A DNA stretch of 64,000 bases, from positions 2,728,001-2,792,000 of the forward strand of contig NZ_CP022529.1 of assembly GCF_002237595.1 (NCBI RefSeq), given 5' to 3'. The notes below the pieces were generated by a model that ran no database searches, had not been told where the DNA came from, and worked only from the letters and a program-made list of their open reading frames with translations. This document shows positions 56,325 through 64,000 of this stretch, one piece after another (the stretch's first letter is position 1; every line of letters starts with the position of its first letter). Made by a program: the position numbers and the translations under genes. Source of the DNA: Labrenzia sp. VG12. Its GTDB lineage: Bacteria; Pseudomonadota; Alphaproteobacteria; Rhizobiales; Stappiaceae.

Positions 56325-59144
56325 GTGTTTGCCGGCCTTCCCCTGACCTTTACAGCACCGTGGATCCTCACTGCTCTAGCGCTTTTGCCGGTGATCTGGT
56401 GGCTGCTGCGTCTCACGCCGCCCCGGCCGCGTGAAATCCAGTTTCCGCCGACCCGGCTGCTGCTCGATATCGACCAGCATGAAGAAACCCCGCAGCGGAG
56501 CCCCTGGTGGCTGACGCTCTTGCGGCTTCTGCTGGCCGCCATTCTGATCTTCGCCCTGGCAGGCCCGGTCTGGCGCTCGGCCGAACCGCTCGAGACCGGC
56601 GACGGCGTGCTTTGGGTTCTGGTCGACAATGGCTGGACATCCGCCAGGAGCTGGGACACTCAGGTTGGCGCCGCCGAACGCATCCTGACAGCTGCGGAAC
56701 AGGAGGGCCAACCGTTGCTCTTCGCCGCCACCGCGGAAGGCCCGGGCCAGAATTTTGCGCCGGAAAGCGCGACAACCGCACTGGACAAACTGCGCGCTCT
56801 CGAACCGAGACCCTATCCGCCGCTGCGCGCCGAACTCAGCCTTGGCCTGCGCAAGGCCGCACAGGCCACGCCGCCGTCCGCGATCATCTGGCTGTCTGAC
56901 GGCACCAACACCAGCGGCTCCTTTGTCGACGACCTCGCCGACATTGTCGGCCAGGTGCCGATCACCGTCTTCACCGGTCTCGACACGCCCATGGGGTTGA
57001 AGGACCTGAACAACGACACCGATGCGCTGACCTTGAAAGTCGCACGGCATCCTGATCAGAAACTCGGCGCAGCAACCGTACGCGCCCTTGATCTGAAAGG
57101 ACTGGTCCTTGGCGAAGTGCAGGTCAATTTCGACAGCGGTGCGACGGAAACCGAAGCCCGGTTCGAACTGCCGAGCGAATTGCGCAACGACATAGCCCGC
57201 GTCGAAATTGCCGGTGAGGCCGCCGCCGGGGCCGTGCAGCTGGTGGATGACAGCTGGCGCCGCCGGACCGTCGGCCTGATTTCCGGACAGTCCGGCGATC
57301 TCGACCAGCCGCTGCTGTCACCGGTCTACTATCTTGAACGTGCGCTGCTGCCCTTTTCCGACATTCGCCGCCCCCGGGTCAGCGACATTGACGAGGCCGT
57401 TCCCGCGCTGATCGACCAGGGCATCTCCGTGCTGGTTCTGGCCGATGTCGGCCGCCTGCCGGACACCACGGAAGCCACCTTGCGCGAGTGGGTCGAAAAC
57501 GGCGGCATGCTGGTGCGCTTCGCGGGCCCCCGCACCGCGGGCGGCAGCGATGCACTGATCCCTGTGCGTCTCAGAGCCGGCGACCGGTCGCTCGGCGGAT
57601 CGCTCAGCTGGAAACAGCCGCAGCACCTGGCTGATTTTCCGGAAGGCTCGCCCTTTGCCGGGTTGAAAGTGCCTGAAGAAGTGACCGTGACCCGTCAGGT
57701 CCTCGCCGAACCGACCTCCGACCTGCCGGAGCGCACCTGGGCCATGCTGGAGGACGGCACGCCTCTGGTGACCGCTGCGCCGATCGGAGCCGGATCCGTG
57801 GTGCTGTTTCACGTCACGGCCGATTCCGCCTGGTCCAACCTGCCGCTGTCCGGTGTTTTCCTGAACATGTTGCGCCGGATCCTGTCCGTTTCCAATGTGG
57901 TTGCCGCCTCGGAGACCGCAGAGGACGGAACACAATCCAGCAGCGTCCTGCCGCCCCTCAGACTGCTGGACGGGTTCGGCCGGTTCGGTCCGCCGCCTGT
58001 CGAGGTCACACCTGTCAGCGCCGCCGACTTCCAGCGGGCCGATGCCAGCCGCCGCACACCGCCCGGTCTCTATGGCACTGAGGACGGGTTCCGCGCGCTC
58101 AACCTGATGAAAAGGGAAGACGAACTGGCCCCGCTCGACCTGTCGGTCTTTGGGGAAAGCCTTGCGGAAGCTCCCTATCCGACCACGGACCCGCTGGACC
58201 TCAGAGCCGTCTTCTTCACCCTTGCGTTCCTGTTGATGGTGGTCGATGCGATTGCCGTGTTCCTGCTTGCCGGCGGCCTCAGCCGCATCGGCATGCGGAG
58301 CCGGCATATCAACGCGGCCTTTGCCCTCCTGCTCGGCTCGGTGCTTCTGGTGAGCCTCGGCGCCGATCGGGCATTCGCACAATCGACGAACAGCGAATTG
58401 CAGGCGCTTGAATCGACGCTGGACACCAGGCTCGCCTATGTCCTGACCGGAAATCCGGAAATCGACGATGCCAGTGCGGCGGGCCTGTCGGGCCTCTCCC
58501 AGTTTCTGGCCGAGCGCACAGCACTTGAGCCGGGTGCGCCGAGCGCCGTCGACATCGCCCGCGATGAACTGGCCTTCTATTCCCTGCTCTACTGGCCGAT
58601 CGATCCCGCGATGGACAAACCTGGCGATCAGACCATTGCCCGCATCGACACCTTCATGCGCAATGGCGGCACCATCCTGTTCGACACGCGCGATCACATC
58701 AACGCCTCGGCCACCGGCTTCGGCTCGACGCCGGCAACCTTGAAACTGCGCGAGATCCTGGAGGATCTGGATGTGCCGCCGCTTGAGCCGGTGCCGCCCG
58801 ATCATGTCCTTACAAAGGCTTTCTACCTGCTGGACACCTTCCCCGGGCGCTATGCCACCAGCCCGCTTTGGGTTGAGAGCCTGGAAGAAATCGCCGCGCG
58901 CGGCGACAGGCCCGTGCGCGCGGGCGACGGTGTGTCGCCAATCCTGATCACCGGCAATGATTTCGCCGCGGCCTGGGCGATCACCGAAACCGGCGAATTC
59001 ATGTTCCCGACAGTTCCGAACAACCCGATCCAGAGGGATTACGCCTTCCGTTCAGGCGTCAACATCGTCATGTACAGCCTGACCGGCAACTACAAGGCCG
59101 ATCAGGTCCACATTCCTGCCCTGCTCGAACGGCTTGGCCAATGA
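56325..59144 (+). CDS. BatA/DUF4159 membrane protein
   Basis: A 939-residue protein starting with GTG 3 bases after the DUF58 stop. An N-terminal BatA domain (residues 1-80, with PLTFTAPWILTALALLPVIWWLLRL split over 6-30) is followed by a region like vWA but with a weak metal motif (LVDNGWTS). Helices near residues 625-650 and 660-680 cross the membrane. The C-terminal DUF4159 domain (about 695-935) holds LAYVLTGNPEIDDASAAGL, the SLLYWPIDP strand, IDTFMRNGGTILFDTRD and ALLERLGQ. It likely joins membrane and periplasmic parts of the MoxR-linked complex. Function unknown. Confidence 0.88.
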   Translation: MFAGLPLTFTAPWILTALALLPVIWWLLRLTPPRPREIQFPPTRLLLDIDQHEETPQRSPWWLTLLRLLLAAILIFALAGPVWRSAEPLETGDGVLWVLVDNGWTSARSWDTQVGAAERILTAAEQEGQPLLFAATAEGPGQNFAPESATTALDKLRALEPRPYPPLRAELSLGLRKAAQATPPSAIIWLSDGTNTSGSFVDDLADIVGQVPITVFTGLDTPMGLKDLNNDTDALTLKVARHPDQKLGAATVRALDLKGLVLGEVQVNFDSGATETEARFELPSELRNDIARVEIAGEAAAGAVQLVDDSWRRRTVGLISGQSGDLDQPLLSPVYYLERALLPFSDIRRPRVSDIDEAVPALIDQGISVLVLADVGRLPDTTEATLREWVENGGMLVRFAGPRTAGGSDALIPVRLRAGDRSLGGSLSWKQPQHLADFPEGSPFAGLKVPEEVTVTRQVLAEPTSDLPERTWAMLEDGTPLVTAAPIGAGSVVLFHVTADSAWSNLPLSGVFLNMLRRILSVSNVVAASETAEDGTQSSSVLPPLRLLDGFGRFGPPPVEVTPVSAADFQRADASRRTPPGLYGTEDGFRALNLMKREDELAPLDLSVFGESLAEAPYPTTDPLDLRAVFFTLAFLLMVVDAIAVFLLAGGLSRIGMRSRHINAAFALLLGSVLLVSLGADRAFAQSTNSELQALESTLDTRLAYVLTGNPEIDDASAAGLSGLSQFLAERTALEPGAPSAVDIARDELAFYSLLYWPIDPAMDKPGDQTIARIDTFMRNGGTILFDTRDHINASATGFGSTPATLKLREILEDLDVPPLEPVPPDHVLTKAFYLLDTFPGRYATSPLWVESLEEIAARGDRPVRAGDGVSPILITGNDFAAAWAITETGEFMFPTVPNNPIQRDYAFRSGVNIVMYSLTGNYKADQVHIPALLERLGQ

Positions 59145-59160
59145 GACAGATGGAGCGCTG

Positions 59161-61236
59161 ATGGTCTGGTCCCTTTCCTTCGACCCGCTACTGCCTCTTT
59201 GGGCCCTGATCACCGGAGCCGTCATCACGCTGCTTCTGACCGGCCTGTCCGGCTATCTGAACCTGCGCGGCTGGCTGCTCAGGGCCTTTACCATGGCGCT
59301 TCTGGTGTTGGCGCTGTCCAATCCCGCCATTGAACGCGAGGACCGGGAGCCACTTTCCAGCGTGGTCGCTGTCGTGGTCGACAAGAGCCAGAGCCAGCGT
59401 CTCGACGGCCGCGCGGAAACCACCGACGAAACGGCTGCGGAAATCCAGCGGCGGATCGAGGCCCTGCCCGGGTTCGACCTGCGTGTGCTGGAAGCGCGCA
59501 ATTCGGGTTCGGGCGACGGCACGCAGGTATTTCAGACCCTTTCCAACGGTCTGGCCGATGTGCCTCCTGAGCGCGTCGGCGGTGCGATCATCATCACTGA
59601 CGGCCAGATCCACGATATTCCAGAAACCGCAGGCGCCCTCGGTTTCGATGCCCCGGTGCACGGTCTGATCACCGGCCGGGTGCAGGAGCGCGACCGGCGC
59701 ATCGTCCTGGACAAGGCCCCGCGCTTCGGCCTGGTTGGCTCCGAACAGACCGTCAGCCTGACCGTTGTCGACCAGGGCCAGGGCACCGGCCCCGGTGACC
59801 AGGTGCGCCTGACCGTCAAACGCGACGGCTCCGTCATTACCGAACGCATGGCCACCACGGGTGCCAAGATCGACATTCCGGTCGAGATTGCCCATGGCGG
59901 CGACAACATCTTCGAATTCGACGCCGAACCGCTCGAGGGTGAGCTGACCACACTGAACAACCGGGCTGTCGTCACCATTGACGGCATACGTGAAAACCTG
60001 CGCGTATTGCTGGTCTCCGGCTCCCCGCATGCAGGCGAGCGCACCTGGCGCAACCTGCTCAAGTCGGATGCCTCGGTCGACCTGGTCCACTTCACCATTC
60101 TACGCCCGCCTGAAAAACAGGATGGCACGCCGATCAATCAGCTGTCCCTGATCGCCTTCCCGACACGCGAGCTGTTTTCGGTCAAGATCGACGAGTTCGA
60201 CCTGATCATTTTCGACCGCTATGTCCGCCGCGGTGTATTGCCTATGCTCTATTTCGACAACATCGCCCGCTATGTGCGCGATGGTGGAGCAGTGCTGCTG
60301 GCGGGTGGGCCAGATTATGCCGAAGGTGGCAGCCTCTACCGGACACCGCTGGCACCGATCCTGCCCGCACGGCCAACCGGAACCATTCTGGAACAGCCCT
60401 TCCATGCAACGCTCGCCAATCTCGGCGAACGCCATCCGGTCACACGCGGCCTGCCGGGCTCCGAACAGGACCCGCCCGCCTGGAGCCGCTGGTTCCGCGC
60501 CGTCGACACCGAACTCGATGCCGGCCAGACCCTGATGTCGGGTCCGAGCGATACGCCGCTGCTGGTTCTGAACCGGGAAGGCGAAGGCCGTGTGGCGATG
60601 CTTCTGTCCGATCATGTCTGGCTTTGGGCGCGCGGCTTTGAAGGCGGCGGCCCGCATGTGCCCCTGTTGCGCCGGCTGGCCCACTGGCTGATGCAGGAAC
60701 CGGATCTGGAGGAAGAAGCACTCAACGTTTCCCTGCGGGGTCCGGAACTGGTCATTGAACGCCAGACCCTCGGCGAAACCATCGACAACGTCACCGTGGT
60801 GTCCCCCACAGGCGACAGCACGGACGTCGCGCTGACCGAACAGGAACCGGGCCTCTGGCGCGGCGGTCTTCCCGTCACCGAGACAGGGCTGTTTGCCATC
60901 TCGGAGGGCGACATGAATGCGCTTATTCATGTCGGCCCGCAGAACCCGCGGGAATACACCGACGTCCTGTCCTCGACGGAACCGCTGGCGCCACTGACCA
61001 AGGCCACCGGAGGCGCGTCGGAGCGTCTGCGGGACATTGGCGGCGATCTCAACGCGCCGCGGGTCGTCTCCATGCGCGAATCGGCCAATTATGCCGGCAA
61101 TGGCTGGATAGGTCTGAAGGCGACTGAAGCCAGCGTCCTCAACGGCATTGACCGTTATCCGCTGATGATCGGCCTGTTCGGCCTTGCGCTCCTGCTCGGT
61201 GCCCTGTCACTGACCTGGTATCGCGAAGGGCGCTGA
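59161..61236 (+). CDS. Membrane protein with vWA motif and amidotransferase-like domain
   Basis: A 691-residue protein. Two N-terminal helices (LPLWALITGAVITLLLTGLS and WLLRAFTMALLVLALS) precede a vWA-like domain with an intact DKSQS (DxSxS) motif near residue 78 and TDG near 145. Residues about 290-520 form a class I glutamine amidotransferase-like fold (LRVLLVSGSPHAGERTWRNL, DNIARYVRDGGAVLLAGGPD) without an evident catalytic Cys. A final helix PLMIGLFGLALLLGALSLTW ends it. ATG at 59161 has GGAG 5 bases upstream. It is the last of the MoxR operon, 16 bases after DUF4159. A short copy of its 3' end lies at 61546-61605. Confidence 0.9.
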   Translation: MVWSLSFDPLLPLWALITGAVITLLLTGLSGYLNLRGWLLRAFTMALLVLALSNPAIEREDREPLSSVVAVVVDKSQSQRLDGRAETTDETAAEIQRRIEALPGFDLRVLEARNSGSGDGTQVFQTLSNGLADVPPERVGGAIIITDGQIHDIPETAGALGFDAPVHGLITGRVQERDRRIVLDKAPRFGLVGSEQTVSLTVVDQGQGTGPGDQVRLTVKRDGSVITERMATTGAKIDIPVEIAHGGDNIFEFDAEPLEGELTTLNNRAVVTIDGIRENLRVLLVSGSPHAGERTWRNLLKSDASVDLVHFTILRPPEKQDGTPINQLSLIAFPTRELFSVKIDEFDLIIFDRYVRRGVLPMLYFDNIARYVRDGGAVLLAGGPDYAEGGSLYRTPLAPILPARPTGTILEQPFHATLANLGERHPVTRGLPGSEQDPPAWSRWFRAVDTELDAGQTLMSGPSDTPLLVLNREGEGRVAMLLSDHVWLWARGFEGGGPHVPLLRRLAHWLMQEPDLEEEALNVSLRGPELVIERQTLGETIDNVTVVSPTGDSTDVALTEQEPGLWRGGLPVTETGLFAISEGDMNALIHVGPQNPREYTDVLSSTEPLAPLTKATGGASERLRDIGGDLNAPRVVSMRESANYAGNGWIGLKATEASVLNGIDRYPLMIGLFGLALLLGALSLTWYREGR

Positions 61237-61268
61237 CACGCTGACAAAACGAAGAAGCGAGTTACCGC

Positions 61269-61469
61269 ATGAGTGGGCCCGTTCCGACAGATGCTGCGCA
61301 AGAACAGGAAAAAGGACGCGTTGCTCTCTGGCTGGACCCTGAAGACATGGCCTGGCTGTCGAGGATTTGCCGTTGTCCGGCAGACGCGTCGGAGAGCGAA
61401 AAGGAAAGATGCGCCCGTGTCCGGTTTCGGGCAAGAGCCGCCTTGCACAAGGCAGGACTAAGAGACTGA
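61269..61469 (+). CDS. Small hypothetical protein, 66 residues
   Basis: A 66-residue charged protein (RVALWLDPEDMAWLSRICRC, then PADASESEKERCARVRFRAR) with three Cys and an acidic-then-basic pattern. No signal peptide or membrane helix. Its WLDPEDMAWLSRICRCP and ERCARVRFRARAALHKAG stretches recall short conserved alphaproteobacterial hypotheticals. It starts 32 bases after the MoxR operon's last gene, with a weak GAAGCGAG ribosome site, so it may be co-transcribed. Confidence 0.55.
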   Translation: MSGPVPTDAAQEQEKGRVALWLDPEDMAWLSRICRCPADASESEKERCARVRFRARAALHKAGLRD

Positions 61470-61545
61470 TCCGCAGCCTGTTCCCAATCGAAGGCCCCTG
61501 CCACAATGCTCCGGATGGTTGAGGTACCCCCGTGCAGGCAACGGT

Positions 61546-61605
61546 GTTATTCGCTGATGATCGGCCTCTTCGGCTTCACGCTCCTGACCGGTGCACCGTC
61601 ACTGA
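61546..61605 (+). pseudogene. Partial copy of the 3' end of the vWA/amidotransferase-like gene
   Basis: These 60 bases align without gaps to 61154-61213 inside the preceding large gene, with about 51 identities by hand count. The translated match is YSLMIGLFGFTLLTGAPSL against YPLMIGLFGLALLLGALSL. The match stops abruptly at both ends. It is a decayed fragment from a tandem duplication; nothing suggests it is translated as such. Confidence 0.75.
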
Positions 61606-61620
61606 GGAGGGTCTGGATCG

Positions 61621-61962
61621 ATGAAAACCAGGGACGAGAGCTCACGAGTGACGAAAGTGTGTTTTGACGAATTGAAGGCGCATTGGTTCTGGCGACCGAT
61701 CAACAACTGTCCCGGGCGTTTCGTACTTGTCAACGAAGACCCCTGCCTTCCTCTGGTCAAACTGGTGCCAAATATCGACGAGGCAACCGATCACGAAATA
61801 GACGGGAATCGCGACAAAGTGGTCGTGCTTCCGATCGAAGGCGGGGGACTGATCAGCTATATCCGAAGCAATGGAACGGTCTTGCATACCCTGAATACCG
61901 ATGCCGGCTTTATGAGAAAACTGGCTCAACTTGGCATCGAAGGCGGGAAGCCTCCGGGATAA
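61621..61962 (+). CDS. Hypothetical protein, 113 residues
   Basis: A 113-residue soluble-looking protein with no signal peptide or membrane segment. It contains KVCFDELKAHWFWRPINNCP, RFVLVNEDPCLPLVKLVPN and KVVVLPIEGGGLISYIRSNG, alternating hydrophobic residues that suggest a small beta-rich fold. Three Cys are spread along it. No family recognised. A GAGGAGGGT stretch precedes the ATG at 61621 and would serve as a ribosome site. It lies just after the gene remnant and may be local to this lineage. Confidence 0.5.
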   Translation: MKTRDESSRVTKVCFDELKAHWFWRPINNCPGRFVLVNEDPCLPLVKLVPNIDEATDHEIDGNRDKVVVLPIEGGGLISYIRSNGTVLHTLNTDAGFMRKLAQLGIEGGKPPG

Positions 61963-61996
61963 CTCGCATTTGAGCCCAGGTTAAGCTGCTGTCCGC

Positions 61997-62380
61997 CTAG
62001 TTTGGCTCCGTTGAAACGCGGACCCTTGTTTCCTCGTTTTCCTCGCAAAACACGACGTCTGGGCCGTCCTGAAACCGAAGCCTAAACGCACCGCCTCTCA
62101 TCTCGGCTGCCACAATCGTCTTGCCCTTGAGAGGATAGGTGTCTTCCAGACGAATGAAGGTTTCTCCGTCTTCAAGCTCTTCGGACGTATCCCCTTGCCG
62201 GAATTCGTCCAGGAACAGTAATCCGGCGTCGAGAAAGCCGCGCAAGAAGTGGGTCTTCGTCTCTATCAGGAAAATGAGAACCTCGTCGCTTTCTGCAACA
62301 CACAAAACCCGCAAGCTCCGGCAGGCCTGGCCGAGCAACTCCCGGACTTCGGTTTCCTCGTGCTGACGTGTTGAAAACAT
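61997..62380 (-). CDS. Hypothetical protein, 127 residues
   Basis: A 127-residue acidic protein with no signal peptide. Residues about 20-60 (LRVLCVAESDEVLIFLIETK) and 80-120 (YPLKGKTIVAAEMRGGAFRL then RFQDGPDVVFCEENEE) alternate hydrophobic and polar residues, suggesting a beta fold. No family recognised. Start ATG at 62380, with AAAAGAA upstream. It converges with the 113-residue gene, 34 bases apart. Confidence 0.5.
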   Translation of the reverse strand: MFSTRQHEETEVRELLGQACRSLRVLCVAESDEVLIFLIETKTHFLRGFLDAGLLFLDEFRQGDTSEELEDGETFIRLEDTYPLKGKTIVAAEMRGGAFRLRFQDGPDVVFCEENEETRVRVSTEPN

Positions 62381-62445
62381 GGTTCTTTTGCTGCCTGTTC
62401 GGCAGGTTCTCTTCTTGCAGGCTGCGCGCTTCCGGCCAGCTCGGC

Positions 62446-62946
62446 TTAACCGCCAAGTTCTCCATGCACCGCACCGCTTGGCATGTCACCGTCATTCAGC
62501 AGCGCCACCAGGAGCCGTGCAGGGTCGACCGGGCCGGGCAGCGTGATCCGGCCAGGAGGCACTTGCTGGAAACCGAAAGGGCTGTAATAGGGTGCATCAC
62601 CGACCAGAAGCACGACCGTGTCGCCTGCTGCGGCCGCGGCTTCCATGGCGGTGCGCATCAGCGCCTTGCCGAGGCCGCGGTTCTTGAACTCCGGTGACAC
62701 GGTCAACGGCCCGAGCAGAAGGGCGTCAGCCTCGCCAATCCGGATCGGTGTCAGACGGATGGATCCGGCAACACATTCGCCGGACAAGCCAACAAAGGAC
62801 AGGTCGGCCCGGTGAGGCACGTTTTCCCGCACCCTGAAGGCTGTACGCGCAAAACGGCCAGGCCCGAAGGCTTCCGCCTGCAGGGTTTCAATCGCCTCGT
62901 TGTCGGCAGTTTCTTCGGACCGGATGACCCACATCGTCTGTTTCAT
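62446..62946 (-). CDS. GNAT-family N-acetyltransferase, YhbS type
   Basis: A 166-residue acetyltransferase. The motif A region LLLGPLTVSPEFKNRGLGKALM near residue 78 contains the RGLGKA CoA-binding loop, followed by VVLLVGDAPYYSPFGFQQVP, the YYxxFGF motif typical of YhbS-like members. GSIRLTPIRIGEADALL precedes. The acceptor is unknown. Start ATG at 62946. It appears to be a single gene. Confidence 0.9.
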   Translation of the reverse strand: MKQTMWVIRSEETADNEAIETLQAEAFGPGRFARTAFRVRENVPHRADLSFVGLSGECVAGSIRLTPIRIGEADALLLGPLTVSPEFKNRGLGKALMRTAMEAAAAAGDTVVLLVGDAPYYSPFGFQQVPPGRITLPGPVDPARLLVALLNDGDMPSGAVHGELGG

Positions 62947-63326
62947 AATTCGAGTTCCAGCAAGCAGCTTTTTTAAAACGCGCCTGCCGGTTGGCCCGGA
63001 TGAAAGGATCAGAAGGTTCCGGGATCAGGTCAGCCGCGACGGTGCGAACGAGAAAAATCTCGTCGGCTGGTTCGTCGTCGGAGTGTCAGACCTGCGGTCA
63101 TGGATCCCAGTCTCGTCATGTGCCGGCGCGATCCGCCGGCAACTTCTCAAGTGACGAAAGCGGTTAGCACGCATTGCCGCGCCGGGTCCAGCGCTTTTTT
63201 GGCTGTTTCCAGGTTGGCCTCGATTGTTCACGGATCAGCAACAGTGCATTCAGTTGATTGAAATGGCGCGTTCCCGCACAACCTAACCAACGAACGCAGC
63301 ACAGCAATTCAGCAAGGGAGTGCATC
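62947..63326. other. Intergenic region with an 8-bp inverted repeat
   Basis: This 380-base stretch between divergent genes has no convincing gene. TGCCGGCG (63121-63128) pairs with CGCCGGCA (63134-63141) around CGATC. The AGCAAGGGAG just before 63327 is the ribosome site of the reductase gene. Promoters for both neighbours must lie here, but no clear boxes were seen. Confidence 0.5.
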
Positions 63327-64000
63327 ATGGGACTGCTCGTCGACGGTGTCTGGAAAGACCAGTGGTATGACACGAAATCCACCGGTGGCCGGTTTGTCCG
63401 CAAGGATGCCGCATTTCGCAACTGGATCACCGCGGACGGTTCCGCCGGACCGACTGGCAAGGATGGTTTCAAGGCCGAGGCAGGACGCTATCACCTGTTC
63501 GTTTCCTATGCCTGTCCCTGGGCCCACCGCACAATGATCTTCCGCAAGCTGAAGGGGCTGGAAGACAAGATCTCCCTCTCCGCGGTTCAGCCCTTGATGC
63601 TGGAAAACGGTTGGGAGTTCGCCGAGGCAGAGCCGCTTGTGGGGGCAAAATACGCCTGGCATCTCTATGCCAAGGCCGACCCGCACTATACCGGACGGGC
63701 AACCGTGCCGGTCCTCTGGGACAAGAAACAGAACACGATTGTCAGCAATGAATCGTCTGAAATCATTCGTATGTTCAACTCCGCCTTTGACGGTCTGACC
63801 GGTTCGACGCTCGACTTCTATCCGCAAGAGCTTCGCGCTGACATCGACGCCATCAACGAGCGCGTCTATCACACGGTGAACAACGGTGTTTACAAGTCCG
63901 GCTTCGCCACCAGCCAGGAAGCCTATGAAGACGCGGTCACCGCGCTTTTCGAGACCCTTGACGACCTTGAAGACCGGCTCTCCGGCCAGCGCTACCTTGT
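63327..64000 (+). CDS. Glutathionyl-hydroquinone reductase-like (GST omega/YqjG family), cut by window end
   Basis: The first 224 residues are visible and the frame is still open. GLLVDGVWKDQWYDTKSTGG at residues 2-21, FRNWITADGSAGPTG and the active-site ACPWAHRTMIFRKLKGLED near residue 63 match YqjG/ECM4-type reductases, where this Cys reduces glutathionyl-hydroquinones. NESSEIIRMFNSAFDGL near 143 is the start of the helical C-terminal domain. About 100 residues are expected beyond the window. It is likely a detoxification enzyme. Confidence 0.93.
   Translation, partial: MGLLVDGVWKDQWYDTKSTGGRFVRKDAAFRNWITADGSAGPTGKDGFKAEAGRYHLFVSYACPWAHRTMIFRKLKGLEDKISLSAVQPLMLENGWEFAEAEPLVGAKYAWHLYAKADPHYTGRATVPVLWDKKQNTIVSNESSEIIRMFNSAFDGLTGSTLDFYPQELRADIDAINERVYHTVNNGVYKSGFATSQEAYEDAVTALFETLDDLEDRLSGQRYL

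Noticed and set aside
57318..58805. 495-codon minus-strand frame opposite the DUF4159 gene
   Set aside because: Antisense shadow of a well-supported gene, no domain or ribosome site seen.
1..64000. tRNA, rRNA, CRISPR or mobile element
   Set aside because: No clover-leaf with a GTTCGAATC-type T-arm, no repeated spacer array, no transposase or integrase motif and no target-site repeats were recognised by reading; a tRNAscan or ISfinder run would settle it.

Overview
The window looks like ordinary chromosome of a GC-rich marine alphaproteobacterium of the Hyphomicrobiales or Rhodobacterales, most likely close to Stappiaceae such as Roseibium or Labrenzia. This is inferred from a separate petA-petB-petC bc1 operon, oxygen-dependent HemF, DUF6111, DUF1285 and DUF2177 proteins, a BluB-Apt-MtnP neighbourhood, and REP-like palindromes between genes. 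No transposase, integrase, prophage, CRISPR array, rRNA or tRNA gene was recognised. Genes are dense on both strands, with many 1 to 4 base overlaps.

Layout. 0-2 kb: tail of a nucleoside-type ABC permease followed by a cytosine deaminase-like amidohydrolase. 2-4.5 kb: secreted protein, divergent Cys-rich MarR regulator with a MOSC protein, and a TfoX-N protein. 4.8-11.5 kb: housekeeping genes (L25, Pth, YchF, Pcp, an FAH-family enzyme), interrupted by a minus-strand pair of a papain-like protease with a DUF4384-like domain and an OmpA-like protein. 11.5-16.7 kb: a two-component system facing a PepSY protein and a small membrane protein, then an SLC13/TrkA-C transporter. 16.8-20.4 kb: AraC/GyrI-like regulator, NAD-dependent epimerase, small secreted protein, two MaoC hydratases. 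20.4-27.9 kb: a minus-strand carbohydrate ABC operon with a PLP enzyme at its front and a FadR-type regulator and M19 dipeptidase at its end, headed by a perfect 26-bp palindrome.

28-37 kb: a membrane protein, an O-methyltransferase with a clear promoter, a ureohydrolase remnant, then GNAT, bluB, apt, mtnP, a GlcG/HbpS-like protein and petABC, all on the minus strand. 37-48.4 kb: two related ABC exporters around signalling genes (PAS-GGDEF-degenerate EAL, a chemoreceptor), then three tandem periplasmic binding proteins without a transporter. 48.5-54 kb: trmL and hemF on plus; HD-GYP, cca, DUF6111, Nudix and DUF1285 on minus. 54.3-61.3 kb: a four-gene MoxR-DUF58-DUF4159-vWA/amidotransferase-like operon, followed by small proteins and an eroded copy of the operon's 3' tail. 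The window ends inside a glutathionyl-hydroquinone reductase-like gene.

Functional themes are purine, methionine and cobalamin salvage beside respiratory complex III, c-di-GMP and chemotaxis signalling, solute capture, and envelope maintenance (MoxR operon, PepSY two-component system, OmpA/protease pair). I saw no clearly new defence or mobile system. The most unusual items are the orphan triplet of binding proteins, the PLP-headed sugar ABC operon with its palindrome, the protease/OmpA pair, the degenerate EAL domain, and two gene remnants.
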